Source of the DNA: Bos javanicus
Lineage: Eukaryota; Chordata; Mammalia; Artiodactyla; Bovidae
Direction of reading: 5' to 3'
Length of the DNA stretch: 64,000 nt
NCBI RefSeq assembly: GCF_032452875.1
Contig: NW_026894338.1
Coordinates: 82,462 to 146,461, forward strand
The translations under genes and the position numbers were made by a program. The notes under the pieces were generated by a model, which worked only from the letters and a program-made list of their open reading frames with translations, was not told the origin of the DNA and did not search any database. This document shows positions 23,863-38,370 of this stretch, piece by piece. The stretch's first letter is position 1. Each line of letters starts with the position of its first letter.

Positions 23863-25730
23863 TCTGGGCCTGCTGAGCTGCGTGATTACTGTGCTCATCT
23901 GCTTGACAATTGCCAGCTGAGCTGCACGATTCCTGCCTGTCATCTGCTTGACAATTGCCAGCTGTGCTGCGTAATTCCTGCCTGCTCAGCTGCTTGATTA
24001 TTGCCAGCTGAGCAGCATGATTCCTCACACCTGAGTTCCATGATTATTGCCTGCTGACTGTTTGATTCGTGCCTACTCAGCTCTTTGTTTATGCCTCCAG
24101 AGGCACATGATCAGTGTATGATAGCAAACATGATCAGCGCATGATCAGTCACATGATCAGCGCCATTAAGTCACGTGATCACTACATGATAGTCATGTGA
24201 TCAGTCCATGCTCAGTCACGGTATCAGTGCATGATCAGCCACGTGATCAGTGCATGATCTGTCACAAGATTAGTGTATGATCATCCACGTGATCAGTGCA
24301 TGGGCAGTCATGTGATCAGTGCATGATATAGTGATCAGTGCATGATCAGTCGTGATCAGTGCATGATAGCCACGTGATCAGTGCATGATCAGTCACCTGA
24401 TGGGTGTATGATCATTCACGTGACCTGTACATGGTAGCTACATGATCATTGCATGATCAGCCACGTGAGTAGTGCATGATAGCCACGTGATCAGTGCATG
24501 ATCAGTCACGTGATCAGTGCATGATCAGTCATGTGACCAGTACATGGTAGCTGCGTGATCATGGCATGATCAGCCACGTGAGCAGTGCATGATAGCCACG
24601 TGATCAGTGCATGATCAGTCACGTGATCAGTGCATGATCAGTCACGTGATCAGTGCATGATCAGGCACGTGATCAGTGTATGTCCAGCCACGTGATCAGT
24701 GCATGATAGCCACGTGATCAGTGCATGATCAGTCACGTGATCAGTGCATGATCAGTTATGTGATCAGTGTATGATCAGCCACGTGATCAGTGCATGATCA
24801 GCCACGTGATCAGTGCATGATCAATTACGTGATCAGTGCATGATCAGTCACGTGACCAGTACATGGTAGCTACGTGATCATTGCCTGATCAGCCACGTGA
24901 TCAGTGCATGATAGCCACGTGATCAGTGCATGATAGCCACGTGATCAGTGCATGATCAGTCATGTGATACGTGTGTGATCAGCCACGTGATCAGTGCATG
25001 ATATCCACGTGATCAGTGCATGACAGCCACGTGATCAGTGCATGAGAGCCACGTGATCAGTGCATGATCAGTCACGTGATACATGTGTGATCAGCCACGT
25101 GATCAGTGCATGATGAGCCACGTGATCAGTGCATGATCAATTACGTGATCAGTGCATGATCAGTCACGTGACCAGTACATGGTTGCTACGTGATCGTGCA
25201 TGATCAGCCACGTGAGCAGTGCATGATAGCCACGTGATCAGTGCATGATCAGTCACGTGATCAGTACATGATCAGTCACGTGAACAGTGCATGATCATTT
25301 CGTGATCGCATGATCAGTCACGTGACCAGTATATGGTTGCTACGTGATCATTCCATGACGAGCCACGTGAGCAGTGCATGATAGCCACGTGATGTGTGCA
25401 TGAGTTACGTGAGCAGAGTATGATCAGCCACGTGATCAGTGCATGAGTGCCACGTGATCAGTGCATGATATGTCACGTGACAGGTGTGTGATCAGCCACG
25501 TGAACAGTGCATGTTCAGCCACGTGATCAGTGCATGATAGCCACGTGATCAGTGCATGATCAGTTACGTGAGCAGTGTATGATCAGCCACGTGATCAGTG
25601 CATGGTCAGACACGTGAACAGTGTATGATCAGCCACGTGATCAGTGCATGATATCCAAGTGATCAGTGCATGATCATCACGTGATCAGTGTATGATCAGC
25701 CACGTGAACAGTGCATGCTCAGTCACGTGA
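23863..25730 (+). repeat. HOR unit 12 (1,868 bp), P block with two small deletions
   Basis: P at 23863-24107 (245 bp) lacks CT in TTACTGTGCTC and one T in GTTTATGCC, so the open frame on the other strand is broken. The rest is standard. Confidence 0.9.
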
Positions 25731-27607
25731 TCAGGGCCTGCTGAGCTGCGTGATTACTGTCTGCTCATCTGCTTGACAATTGCCAGCTGAGCTGCACGAT
25801 TCCTGCCTGTCATCTGCTTGACAATTGCCAGCTGTGCTGCGTAATTCCTGCCTGCTCAGCTGCTTGATTATTGCCAGCTGAGCAGCATGATTCCTCACAC
25901 CTGAGTTCCATGATTATTGCCTGCTGACTGTTTGATTCGTGCCTACTCAGCTCTTTGTTTATTGCCTCCAGAGGCACATGATCAGTGTATGATAGCAAAC
26001 ATGATCAGCGCATGATCAGTCACATGATCAGCGCCATTAAGTCACGTGATCACTACATGATAGTCATGTGATCAGTCCATGCTCAGTCACGGTATCAGTG
26101 CATGATCAGCCACGTGATCAGTGCATGATCTGTCACAAGATTAGTGTATGATCATCCACGTGATCAGTGCATGGGCAGTCATGTGATCAGTGCATGATAT
26201 AGGCGTGATCAGTGCATGATCAGTCTCGTGATCAGTGCATGATAGCCACGTGATCAGTGCATGATCAGTCACCTGATGGGTGTATGATCATTCACGTGAC
26301 CTGTACATGGTAGCTACATGATCATTGCATGATCAGCCACGTGAGTAGTTCATGATAGCCACGTGATCACTGCATGATCAGTCACGTGATCAGTGCATGA
26401 TCAGTCATGTGACCAGTACATGGTAGCTGCGTGATCATGGCATGATCAGCCACGTGAGCAGTGCATGATAGCCACGTGATCAGTGCATGATCAGTACGTG
26501 ATCAGTGCATGATCAGTCACGTGATCAGTGCATGATCAGCACGTGATCAGTGCATGATCAGCCACGTGATCAGTGCATGATAGCCACGTGATCAGTGCAT
26601 GATCAGTCACGTGATCAGTGCATGATCAGTCATGTGATCAGTGTATGATCAGCCACGTGATCAGTGCATGATCAGCCACATGATCAGTGCATGATCAGTT
26701 ACGTGATCAGTGCATGATCAGTCACGTGATCAGTACATGTAGCTACGTGATCAGTGCATGATCAGCCACGTGATCAGTGCATGATAGCCACGTGATCAGT
26801 GCATGATAGCCACGTGATCAGTGCATGATCAGTCATGTGATACGTGTGTGATCAGCCACGTGATCAGTGCATGATATCCACGTGATCAGTGCATGACAGC
26901 CACGTGATCAGTGCATGAGAGCCACGTGATCAGTGCATGATCAGTCACGTGATACATGTGTGATCAGCCACGTGATCAGTGCATGATGAGCCACGTGATC
27001 AGTGCATGATCAATTACGTGATCAGTGCATGATCAGTCACGTGACCAGTACATGGTTGCTACGTGATCGTTGCATGATCAGCCACGTGAGCAGTGCATGA
27101 TAGCCACGTGATCAGTGCATGATCAGTCACGTGATCAGTACATGATCAGTCACGTGAACAGTGCATGATCATTTACGTGATCAGTGCATGATCAGTCACG
27201 TGACCAGTATATGGTTGCTACGTGATCATTCCATGACGAGCCACGTGAGCAGTGCATGATAGCCACGTGATGTGTGCATGAGTTACGTGAGCAGAGTATG
27301 ATCAGCCACGTGATCAGTGCATGAGTGCCACGTGATCAGTGCATGATATGTCACGTGACAGTGTGTGATCAGCCACGTGAACAGTGCATGTTCAGCCACG
27401 TGATCAGTGCATGATAGCCACGTGATCAGTGCATGATCAGTTACGTGAGCAGTGTATGATCAGCCACGTGATCAGTGCATGGTCAGACACGTGAACAGTG
27501 TATGATCAGCCACGTGATCAGTGCATGATATCCAAGTGATCAGTGCATGATCATCACGTGATCAGTGTATGATCAGCCACGTGAACAGTGCATGCTCAGT
27601 CACGTGA
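25731..27607 (+). repeat. HOR unit 13 (1,877 bp)
   Basis: P at 25731-25978 opens TCAGGGCC. Followed by a unit with the rare CACAGCTGAG allele; the same ordered pair recurs at 43103/45206. Confidence 0.9.
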
Positions 27608-29755
27608 TCTGGGCCTGCTGAGCTGCGTGATTACTGTCTGCTCATCTGCTTGACAATTGCCAGCTGAGCTGCACGATTCCTGCCTGTCATCTGCTTGACA
27701 ATTGCCAGCTGTGCTGCGTAATTCCTGCCTGCTCAGCTGCTTGATTATTGCCAGCTGAGCAGCATGATTCCTCACAGCTGAGTTCCATGATTATTGCCTG
27801 CTGACTGTTTGATTCGTGCCTACTCAGCTCTTTGTTTATTGCCTCCAGAGGCACATGATCAGTGTATGATAGCAAACATGATCAGCGCATGATCAGTCAC
27901 ATGATCAGCGCCATTAAGTCACGTGATCACTACATGATAGTCATGTGATCAGTCCATGCTCAGTCACGGTATCAGTGCATGATCAGCCACGTGATCAGTG
28001 CATGATCTGTCACATGATTAGTGTATGATCATCCACGTGATCAGTGCATGGGCAGTCATGTGATCAGTGCATGATATAGACGTGATCAGTGCATGATCAG
28101 TCTCGTGATCAGTGCATGATAGCCACGTGATCAGTGCATGATCAGTCACCTGATGGGTGTATGATCATTCACGTGACCTGTACATGGTAGCTACATGATC
28201 ATTGCATGATCAGCCACGTGAGTAGTGCATGATAGCCACGTGATCACTGCATGATCAGTCACGTGATCAGTGCATGATCAGTCATGTGACCAGTACATGG
28301 TAGCTGCGTGATCATGGCATGATCAGCCACGTGAGCAGTGCATGATAGCCACGTGATCAGTGCATGATCAGACACGTGATCAGTGCATGATCAGTCACGT
28401 GATCAGTGCATGATCAGTGATCAGTGCATGATCAGTCACGTGATCAGTGCATGATCAGCCACGTGATCAGTGCATGATCAGACGTGATCAGTGCATGATC
28501 AGCCACGTGATCAGTGCATGATAGCCACGTGATCAGTGCATGATCAGTCACGTGATCAGTGCATGATCAGTTACGTGATCAGTGCATGATCAGCCACGTG
28601 ATCAGTGCATGATCAGCCACGTGATCAGTGCATGATCAGTCACGTGATCAGTGCATGATCAGTCACGTGACCAGTGCATGATAGCACGTGATGTGCATGA
28701 TCAGCCACGTGATCAGTGCATGATACGTGATCAGTGCATGATAGCCACGTGATCAGTGCATGATCAGTCACGTGATCAGTGCATGATCAGTTATGTGATC
28801 AGTGTATGATCAGCCACGTGATCAGTGCATGATCAGCCATGATCAGTGCATGATCACGTGATCAGTGCATGATCAGTCACGTGATCAGTACATGATAGCT
28901 CACGTGATCAGTGCATGATCAGCCACGTGATCAGTGCATGATAGCAGATCAGTGCATGATAGCGTGATCAGTGCATGATCAGTCATGTGATCGTGTGTGA
29001 TCAGCCACGTGATCAGTGCATGATATCCACGTGATCAGTGCATGACAGCCACGTGATCAGTGCATGAGAGCCACGTGATCAGTGCATGATCAGTCACGTG
29101 ATACATGTGTGATCAGCCACGTGATCAGTGCATGATGAGCCACGTGATCAGTGCAGGATCAATTACGTGATCAGTGCATGATCAGTCACGTGACCAGTAC
29201 ATGGTTGCTACGTGATCGTTGCATGATCAGCCACGTGAGCAGAGCATGATAGCCACGTGATCAGTGCATGATCAGTCACGTGATCAGTACATGATCAGTC
29301 ACGTGAACAGTGCATGATCATTTACGTGATCAGTGCATGATCAGTCACGTGACCAGTATATGGTAGCTACGTGATCATTCCATGACGCCACGTGAGCAGT
29401 GCATGATAGCCACGTGATGTGTGCATGAGTTACGTGAGCAGAGTATGATCAGCCACGTGATCAGTGCATGAGTGCCACGTGATCAGTGCATGATATGTCA
29501 CGTGACAGGTGTGTGATCAGCCACGTGAACAGTGCATGTTCAGCCACGTGATCAGTGCATGATAGCCACGTGATCAGTGCATGATCAGTTACGTGAGCAG
29601 TGTATGATCAGCCACGTGATCAGTGCATGGTCAGACACGTGAACAGTGTATGATCAGCCACGTGATCAGTGCATGATATCCAAGTGATCAGTGCATGATC
29701 ATCACGTGATCAGTGTATGATCAGCCACGTGAACAGTGCATGCTCAGTCACGTGA
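27608..29755 (+). repeat. HOR unit 14 with expanded R/S (2,148 bp)
   Basis: P at 27608-27855 carries CACAGCTGAG instead of CACACCTGAG, shared only with the P block at 45206. The R region (about 28380-28990) passes through a worn second S start (GACCAGTGCATGATAGC near 28670), adding about 270 bp. Several monomers there are shortened. Confidence 0.86.
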
Positions 29756-31634
29756 TCTGGGCCTGCTGAGCTGCGTGATTACTGTCTGCTCATCTGCTTG
29801 ACAATTGCCAGCTGAGCTGCACGATTCCTGCCTGTCATCTGCTTGACAATTGCCAGCTGTGCTGCGTAATTCCTGCCTGCTCAGCTGCTTGATTATTGCC
29901 AGCTGAGCAGCATGATTCCTCACACCTGAGTTCCATGATTATTGCCTGCTGACTGTTTGATTCGTGCCTACTCAGCTCTTTGTTTATTGCCTCCAGAGGC
30001 ACATGATCAGTGTATGATAGCAAACATGATCAGCGCATGATCAGTCACATGATCAGCGCCATTAAGTCACGTGATCACTACATGATAGTCATGTGATCAG
30101 TCCATGCTCAGTCACGGTATCAGTGCATGATCAGCCACGTGATCAGTGCATGATCTGTCACATGATTAGTGTATGATCATCCACGTGATCAGTGCATGGG
30201 CAGTCATGTGATCAGTGCATGATATAGACGTGATCAGTGCATGATCAGTCTCGTGATCAGTGCATGATAGCCACGTGATCAGTGCATGATCAGTCACCTG
30301 ATGGGTGTATGATCATTCACGTGACCTGTACATGGTAGCTACATGATCATTGCATGATCAGCCACGTGAGTAGTGCATGATAGCCACGTGATCAGTGCAT
30401 GATCAGTCACGTGATCAGTGCATGATCAGTCATGTGACCAGTACATGGTAGCTGCGTGATCATGGCATGATCAGCCACGTGATCAGTGCATGATAGCCAC
30501 GTGATCAGTGCATGATCAGACACGAGATCAGTGCATGATCAGTCACGTGATCAGTGCATGATCAGGCACGTGATCAGTGTATGATCCAGCCAAGTGATCA
30601 GTGCATGATAGCCACGTGATCAGTGCATGATCAGTCACGTGATCAGTGCATGATCAGTTACGTGATCAGTGCATGATCAGCCACGTGATCAGTGCATGAT
30701 CAGCCACGTGATCAGTGCATGATCAATTCGTGATCAGTGCATGATCAGTCACGTGACCAGTACATGGTAGCTACGTGATCATTGCATGATCAGCCACGTG
30801 ATCAGTGCATGATAGCCACGTGATCAGTGCATGATAGCCACGTGATCAGTGCATGATCAGTCATGTGATACGTGTGTGATCAGCCACGTGATCAGTGCAT
30901 GATATCCACGTGATCAGTGCATGACAGCCACGTGATCAGTGCATGAGAGCCACGTGATCAGTGCATGATCAGTCACGTGATACATGTGTGATCAGCCACG
31001 TGATCAGTGCATGATGAGCCACGTGATCAGTGCAGGATCAATTACGTGATCAGTGCATGATCAGTCACGTGACCAGTTCATGGTTGCTACGTGATCGTTG
31101 CATGATCAGCCACGTGAGCAGTGCATGATAGCCACGTGATCAGTGCATGATCAGTCACGTGATCAGTACATGATCAGTCACGTGAACAGTGCATGATCAT
31201 TTACGTGATCTTTGCATGATCAGTCACGTGACCAGTATATGGTTGCTACGTGATCATTCCATGACAGCCACGTGAGCAGTGCATGATAGCCACGTGATGT
31301 GTGCATGAGTTACGTGAGCAGAGTATGATCAGCCACGTGATCAGTGCATGAGTGCCACGTGATCAGTGCATGATATGTCACGTGACAGTGTGTGATCAGC
31401 CACGTGAACAGTGCATGTTCAGCCACGTGATCAGTGCATGATAGCCACGTGATCAGTGCATGATCAGTTACGTGTGCAGTGTATGATCAGCCACGTGATC
31501 AGTGCATGGTCAGACACGTGAACAGTGTATGATCAGCCACGTGATCAGTGCATGATATCCAAGTGATCAGTGCATGATCATCACGTGATCAGTGTATGAT
31601 CAGCCACGTGAACAGTGCATGCTCAGTCACGTGA
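29756..31634 (+). repeat. HOR unit 15 (1,879 bp)
   Basis: Standard unit with P at 29756-30003. It has private changes such as GACCAGTTCATGG near 31074 and ACGTGTGCAGTG near 31471. Confidence 0.9.
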
Positions 31635-34600
31635 TCTGGGCCTGCTGAGCTGCGTGATTACTGTCTGCTCATCTGCTTGACAATTGCCAGCTGAGCTGCA
31701 CGATTCCTGCCTGTCATCTGCTTGACAATTGCCAGCTGTGCTGCGTAATTCCTGCCTGCTCAGCTGCTTGATTATTGCCAGCTGAGCAGCATGATTCCTC
31801 ACACTGAGTTCCATGATTATTGCCTGCTGACTGTTTGATTCGTGCCTACTCAGCTCTTTGTTTATTGCCTCCAGAGGCACATGATCAGTGTATGATAGCA
31901 AACATGATCAGCGCATGATCAGTCACATGATCAGCGCCATTAAGTCACGTGATCACTACATGATAGTCATGTGATCAGTCCATGCTCAGTCACGGTATCA
32001 GTGCATGATCAGCCACGTGATCAGTGCATGATCTGTCACATGATTAGTGTATGATCATCCACGTGATCAGTGCATGGGCAGTCATGTGATCAGTGCATGA
32101 TATAGACGTGAACAGTGCATGATCAGTCTCGTGATCAGTGCATGATAGCCACGTGATCAGTGCATGATCAGTCACCTGATGGTGTATGATCATTCACGTG
32201 ACCTGTACATGGTAGCTACATGATCATTGCATGATCAGCCACGTGAGTAGTGCATGATAGCCACGTGATCACTGCATGATCAGTCACGTGAGTGCATGAT
32301 CAGTCATGTGACCAGTACATGGTAGCTGCGTGATCATGCATGATCAGCCACGTGAGCAGTGCATGATAGCCACGTGATCAGTGCATGATCAGACACGTGA
32401 TCAGTGCATGATCAGTCACGTGATCAGTGCATGATCAGCCACGTGATCAGTGCATGATCAGTCACGTGATCAGTGCATGATCAGCCACGTGATCAGTGCA
32501 TGATCAGCGTGATCAGTGTATGTCAGCCACGTGATCAGTGCATGATAGCCACGTGATCAGTGCATGATCAGTCACGTGATCAGTGCATGATCAGTGTGAT
32601 CAGTGATCAGCGTGATCAGTGCATGTCACATGATCAGTGCATGATCAATTACGTGATCAGTGCATGATCAGTCACGTGACCAGTACATGATCAGCGTGAT
32701 CATTGCATGATCAGCCACGTGATCAGTGCATGATAGCCACGTGATCAGTGCATGATAGCCACGTGATCAGTGCATGATCAGTCATGTGATGTGTGTGATC
32801 AGCCACGTGATCAGTGCATGACGTGATCAGTGCATGACAGCCACGTGATCAGTGCATGATAGCCACGTGATCAGTGCATGATCAGTCACGTGATACATGT
32901 GTGATCAGCCACGTGATCAGTGCATGATGAGCCACGTGATCAGTGCATGATCAGTGCGTGATCAGTGCATGATCAGTCACGTGACCAGTACATGACGTGA
33001 TCGTGCATGATCAGCCACGTGATCAGTGCATGATAGCCACGTGATCAGTGCATGATCAGTCACGTGATCAGTGCATGATCAGTCACGTGATCAGTGCATG
33101 ATCATTACGTGATCAGTGCATGATCAGTCACGTGACCAGTATATGGTTGCTATGATCATTCCGCACAGCCACGTGAGCAGTGCATGATAGCCACGTGATG
33201 TGTGCATGAGTTACGTGAGCAGTATGATCAGCCACGTGATCAGTGCATGAGTGCCACGTGTGTGCATGATATGTCACGTGACAGTGTGTGATCAGCCACG
33301 TGATCAGTGCATGATCAGCCACGTGATCAGTGCATGATAGCCACGTGATCAGTGCATGATCAGTCACGTGATCAGTGTATGATCATTCACGTGACAGTGC
33401 ATGGTAGCTACATGATCAGTGCATGATCAGCCACGTGATCAGTGCATGATAGTGTGATCAGTGCATGATCAGTCACGTGATCAGTGCATGATCAGTCACG
33501 TGATCAGTGCATGGTAGCTGCGTGATCATGGCATGATCAGCCACGTGATCAGTGCATGATAGCCACGTGATCAGTGCATGATCAGACGTGATCAGTGCAT
33601 GATCAGTCACGTGATCAGTGCATGATCAGTGGATCAGTGCATGATCAGTCACGTGATCAGTGCATGATCAGCCACGTGATCAGTGCATGATCAGCACGTG
33701 ATCAGTGCATGATCAGCCACGTGATCAGTGCATGATAGCCACGTGATCAGTGCATGATCAGTCACGTGATCAGTGCATGATCAGTGTGATCAGTGCATGA
33801 TCAGCCACGTGATCAGTGCATGATCAGCCACATGATCAGTGCATGATCAATCACGTGATCAGTGCATGATCAGTGACCAGTATGGTAGCTCGTGATCATT
33901 GCATGATCAGCCACGTGATCAGTGCATGATAGCCACGTGATCAGTGCATGATGATCAGTGCATGATCAGTCATGTGATCGTGTGTGATCAGCCACGTGAT
34001 CAGTGCATGATATCCACGTGATCAGTGCATGACAGCCACGTGATCAGTGCATGAGAGCCACGTGATCAGTGCATGATCAGTCACGTGATACATGTGTGAT
34101 CAGCCACGTGATCAGTGCATGATGAGCCACGTGATCAGTGCAGGATCAATTACGTGATCAGTGCATGATCAGTCACGTGACCAGTACATGGTTGCTACGT
34201 CGTTGCATGATCAGCCACGTGAGCAGAGCATGATAGCCACGTGGTCAGTGCATGATCAGTCACGTGATCAGTACATGATCAGTCACGTGAACAGTGCATG
34301 ATCATTTACGTGATCTTTGCATGATCAGTCACGTTACCAGTATATGGTTGCTCGTGATCATTCCATGACGAGCCACGTGAGCAGTGCATGATAGCCACGT
34401 GATGTGTGCATGAGTTACGTGAGCAGAGTATGATCAGCCACGTGATCAGTGCATGAGTGCCACGTGATCAGTGCATGATATGTCACGTGACAGGTGTGTG
34501 ATCAGCCACGTGAACAGTGCATGTTCAGCCACGTGATCAGTGCATGATAGCCACGTGATCAGTGCATGATCAGTTACGTGAGCAGTGTATGATCAGCCAC

Positions 34601-34740
34601 GTGATCAGTGCATGGTCAGACACGTGAACAGTGTATGATCAGCCACGTGATCAGTGCATGATATCCAAGTGATCAGTGCATGATCATCACGTGATCAGTG
34701 TATGATCAGCCACGTGAACAGTGCATGCTCAGTCACGTGA
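31635..34740 (+). repeat. HOR unit 16: fused unit lacking P at the join (3,106 bp)
   Basis: P at 31635-31881 has a one-base deletion (CACACTGAG). A second T block is recognisable from 33133 (CAGTATATGG) to about 33290 (GACAGTGTG). Q-type landmarks then resume at 33376-33391 (GTGTATGATCATTCAC) and at about 33512-33532 (ATGGTAGCTGCG then TGATCATGGC) without a P block. The largest spacing in the window. Confidence 0.85.
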
Positions 34741-36611
34741 TCTGGGCCTGCTGAGCTGCGTGATTACTGTCTGCTCATCTGCTTGACAATTGCCAGCTGA
34801 GCTGCACGATTCCTGCCTGTCATCTGCTTGACAATTGCCAGCTGTGCTGCGTAATTCCTGCCTGCTCAGCTGCTTGATTATTGCCAGCTGAGCAGCATGA
34901 TTCCTCACACTGAGTTCCATGATTATTGCCTGCTGACTGTTTGATTCGTGCCTACTCAGCTCTTTGTTTATTGCCTCCAGAGGCACATGATCAGTGTATG
35001 ATAGCAAACATGATCAGCGCATGATCAGTCACATGATCAGCGCCATTAAGTCACGTGATCACTACATGATAGTCATGTGATCAGTCCATGCTCAGTCACG
35101 GTATCAGTGCATGATCAGCCACGTGATCAGTGCATGATCTGTCACAAGATTAGTGTATGATCATCCACGTGATCAGTGCATGGGCAGTCATGTGATCAGT
35201 GCATGATATAGGCGTGATCAGTGCATGATCAGTCACGTGATCAGTGCATGATAGCCACGTGATCAGTGCATGATCAGTCACCTGATGGGTGTATGATCAT
35301 TCACGTGACCTGTACATGGTAGCTACATGATCATTGCATGATCAGCCACGTGATAGTTCATGATAGCCACGTGATCACTGCATGATCAGTCACGTGATCA
35401 GTGCATGATCAGTCATGTGACCAGTACATGGTAGCTGCGTGATCATGGCATGATCAGCCACGTGAGCAGTGCATGATAGCCACGTGATCAGTGCATGATC
35501 AGACACGTGATCAGTGCATGATCAGTCACGTGATCAGTGCATGATCAGGCACGTGATCAGTGTATGTCAGCCAAGTGATCAGTGCATGATAGCCACGTGA
35601 TCAGTGCATGATCAGTCACGTGATCAGTGCATGATCAGTTATGTGATCAGTGTATGATCAGCCACGTGATCAGTGCATGATCAGCCACATGATCAGTGCA
35701 TGATCAATTACGTGATCAGTGCATGATCAGTCACGTGACCAGTACATGGTAGCTCGTGATCATTGCATGATCAGCCACGTGATCAGTGCATGATAGCCAC
35801 GTGATCAGTGCATGATAGCCACGTGATCAGTGCATGATCAGTCATGTGATACGTGTGTGATCAGCCACGTGATCAGTGCATGATATCCACGTGATCAGTG
35901 CATGACAGCCACGTGATCAGTGCATGAGAGCCACGGGATCAGTGCATGATCAGTCACGTGATACATGTGTGATCAGCCACGTGATCAGTGCATGATGAGC
36001 CACGTGATCAGTGCAGGATCAATTCGTGATCAGTGCATGATCAGTCACGTGACCAGTACATGGTTGCTACGTGATCGTTGCATGATCAGCCACGTGAGCA
36101 GAGCATGATAGCCACGTGATCAGTGCATGATCAGTCACGTGATCAGTACATGATCAGTCACGTGAACAGTGCATGATCATTTACGTGATCTTTGCATGAT
36201 CAGTCACGTGACCAGTATATGGTTGCTACGTGATCATTCCATGACCAGTGAGCAGTGCATGATAGCCACGTGATGTGTGCATGAGTTACGTGAGCAGAGT
36301 ATGATCAGCCACGTGATCAGTGCATGAGTGCCACGTGATCAGTGCATGATATGTCACGTGACAGGTGTGTGATCAGCCACGTGAACAGTGCATGTTCAGC
36401 CACGTGATCAGTGCATGATAGCCACGTGATCAGTGCATGATCAGTTACGTGAGCAGTGCATGATCAGCCACGTGATCAGTGCATGGTCAGACACGTGAAC
36501 AGTGTATGATCAGCCACGTGATCAGTGCATGATATCCAAGTGATCAGTGCATGATCATCACGTGATCAGTGTATGATCAGCCACGTGAACAGTGCATGCT
36601 CAGTCACGTGA
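34741..36611 (+). repeat. HOR unit 17 (1,871 bp)
   Basis: P at 34741-34987 shares the one-base deletion CACACTGAG with unit 16, suggesting that these neighbouring copies have a recent common source. T has a private deletion near 36244 (GACCAGTGAGCAG). Confidence 0.9.
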
Positions 36612-36764
36612 TCTGGGCCTGCTGACTGCGCATTGATTGCAATGCCTCATCTGCTTGACAATTTGTAGCTAGGCTGCATTATCACACCTGAGTTCATGAT
36701 TATTGCCTGCTGACTGTTTGATTCGTGCCTACTCAGCTCTTTGTTTATTGCCTCCAGAGGCACA
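36612..36764 (+). repeat. Truncated, rearranged P block (153 bp)
   Basis: The 5' half reads GCGCATTGATTGC, AATGCCTCATC and TTTGTAGCTAGGC, wording not found in other P copies. It then rejoins the normal P sequence at CACACCTGAG (with GTTCATG). About 95 bp are missing. The junction does not look like a simple in-register deletion. Confidence 0.85.
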
Positions 36765-38345
36765 TGATCAGTGTATGATAGCAAACATGATCAGCGCATG
36801 ATCAGTCACATGATCAGCGCCATTAAGTCACGTGATCACTACATGATAGTCATGTGATCAGTCCATGCTCAGTCACGGTATCAGTGCATGATCAGCCACG
36901 TGATCAGTGCATGATCTGTCACAAGATTAGTGTATGATCATCCACGTGATCAGTGCATGGCAGTCATGTGATCAGTGCATGATATAGACGTGAACAGTGC
37001 ATGATCAGTCTCGTGATCAGTGCATGATAGCCACGTGATCAGTGCATGATCAGTCACCTGATGGGTGTATGATCATTCACGTGACCTGTACATGGTAGCT
37101 ACATGATCATTGCATGATCAGCCACGTGAGTAGTTCATGATAGCCACGTGATCACTGCATGATCAGTCACGTGATCAGTGCATGATCAGTCATGTGACCA
37201 GTACATGGTAGCTGCGTGATCATGGCATGATCAGCCACGTGAGCAGTGCATGATAGCCACGTGATCAGTGCATGATCAGACACGATCAGTGCATGATCAG
37301 TCACGTGATCAGTGCATGATCAGCCACGTGATCAGTGCATGATCAGTCACGTGATCAGTGCATGATCAGCCACGTGATCAGTGCATGATCAGCACGTGAT
37401 CAGTGTATGATCAGCCACGTGATCAGTGCATGATAGCGTGATCAGTGCATGATCAGTCACGTGATCAGTGCATGATCAGTCATGTGATCAGTGTATGATC
37501 AGCCACGTGATCAGTGCATGATCAGCCACGTGATCAGTGCATGATCAATTACGTGATCAGTGCATGATCAGTCACGTGACCAGTACATGATAGCCACGTG
37601 ATCAGTGCATGATCAGCCACGTGATCAGTGCATGATAGCCACGTGATCAGTGCATGATACGTGATCAGTGCATGATCAGTCACGTGATCAGTGTGTGATC
37701 AGCCATGATCAGTGCATGATGTCACGTGATCAGTGCATGACAGCCACGTGATCAGTGCATGATAGCCACGTGATCAGTGCATGATCAGTCACGTGATCAT
37801 GTGTGATCAGCCACGTGATCAGTGCATGATAGCCACGTGATCAGTGCATGATCAGTCACGTGATCAGTGCATGATCAGTCGTGACCAGTACATGGTGCTA
37901 CGTGATCGTGCATGATCAGCCACGTGATCAGTGCATGATAGCCACGTGATCAGTGCATGATCAGTCACGTGATCAGTGCATGATCAGTCACGTGATCAGT
38001 GCATGATCATTTGCGTGATCAGTGCATGATCAGTCACGTGATCAGTATATGATTGCTACGTGATCATTCCATGATCAGCCACGTGATCAGTGCATGATAG
38101 CCACGTGATCATGTGCATGTTACGTGATCAGTGTATGATCAGCCACGTGATCAGTGCATGATGCCAGTCAGTGCATGATATGTCACGTGATCAGTGTGTG
38201 ATCAGCCACGTGATCAGTGCATGATCAGCCACGTGATCAGTGCATGATAGCCACGTGATCAGTGCATGATCAGTCACGTGATCAGTGCATGATCATTCAC
38301 ACGTGATCAGTGCATGATCAGTCACGTGATCAGTGCATGATCAGC

Positions 38346-38370
38346 CACGTGATCAGTGCATGATCACGTG
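38346..38370. other. Perfect inverted repeat (10-bp arms, 5-bp loop)
   Basis: CACGTGATCA, loop GTGCA, then TGATCACGTG. Here a clipped monomer brings the arms into perfect symmetry. In the normal monomer the same arms are interrupted by two extra bases (GT or GC) before CACGTG, so nearly every monomer can form a bulged version of this hairpin. Confidence 0.8.

Noticed and set aside
31623..31901. 92-codon version of the same frame (also at 34729-35007)
   Set aside because: Produced only by a one-base deletion (CACACTGAG) that shifts the frame past the usual stop. Same TTG start.
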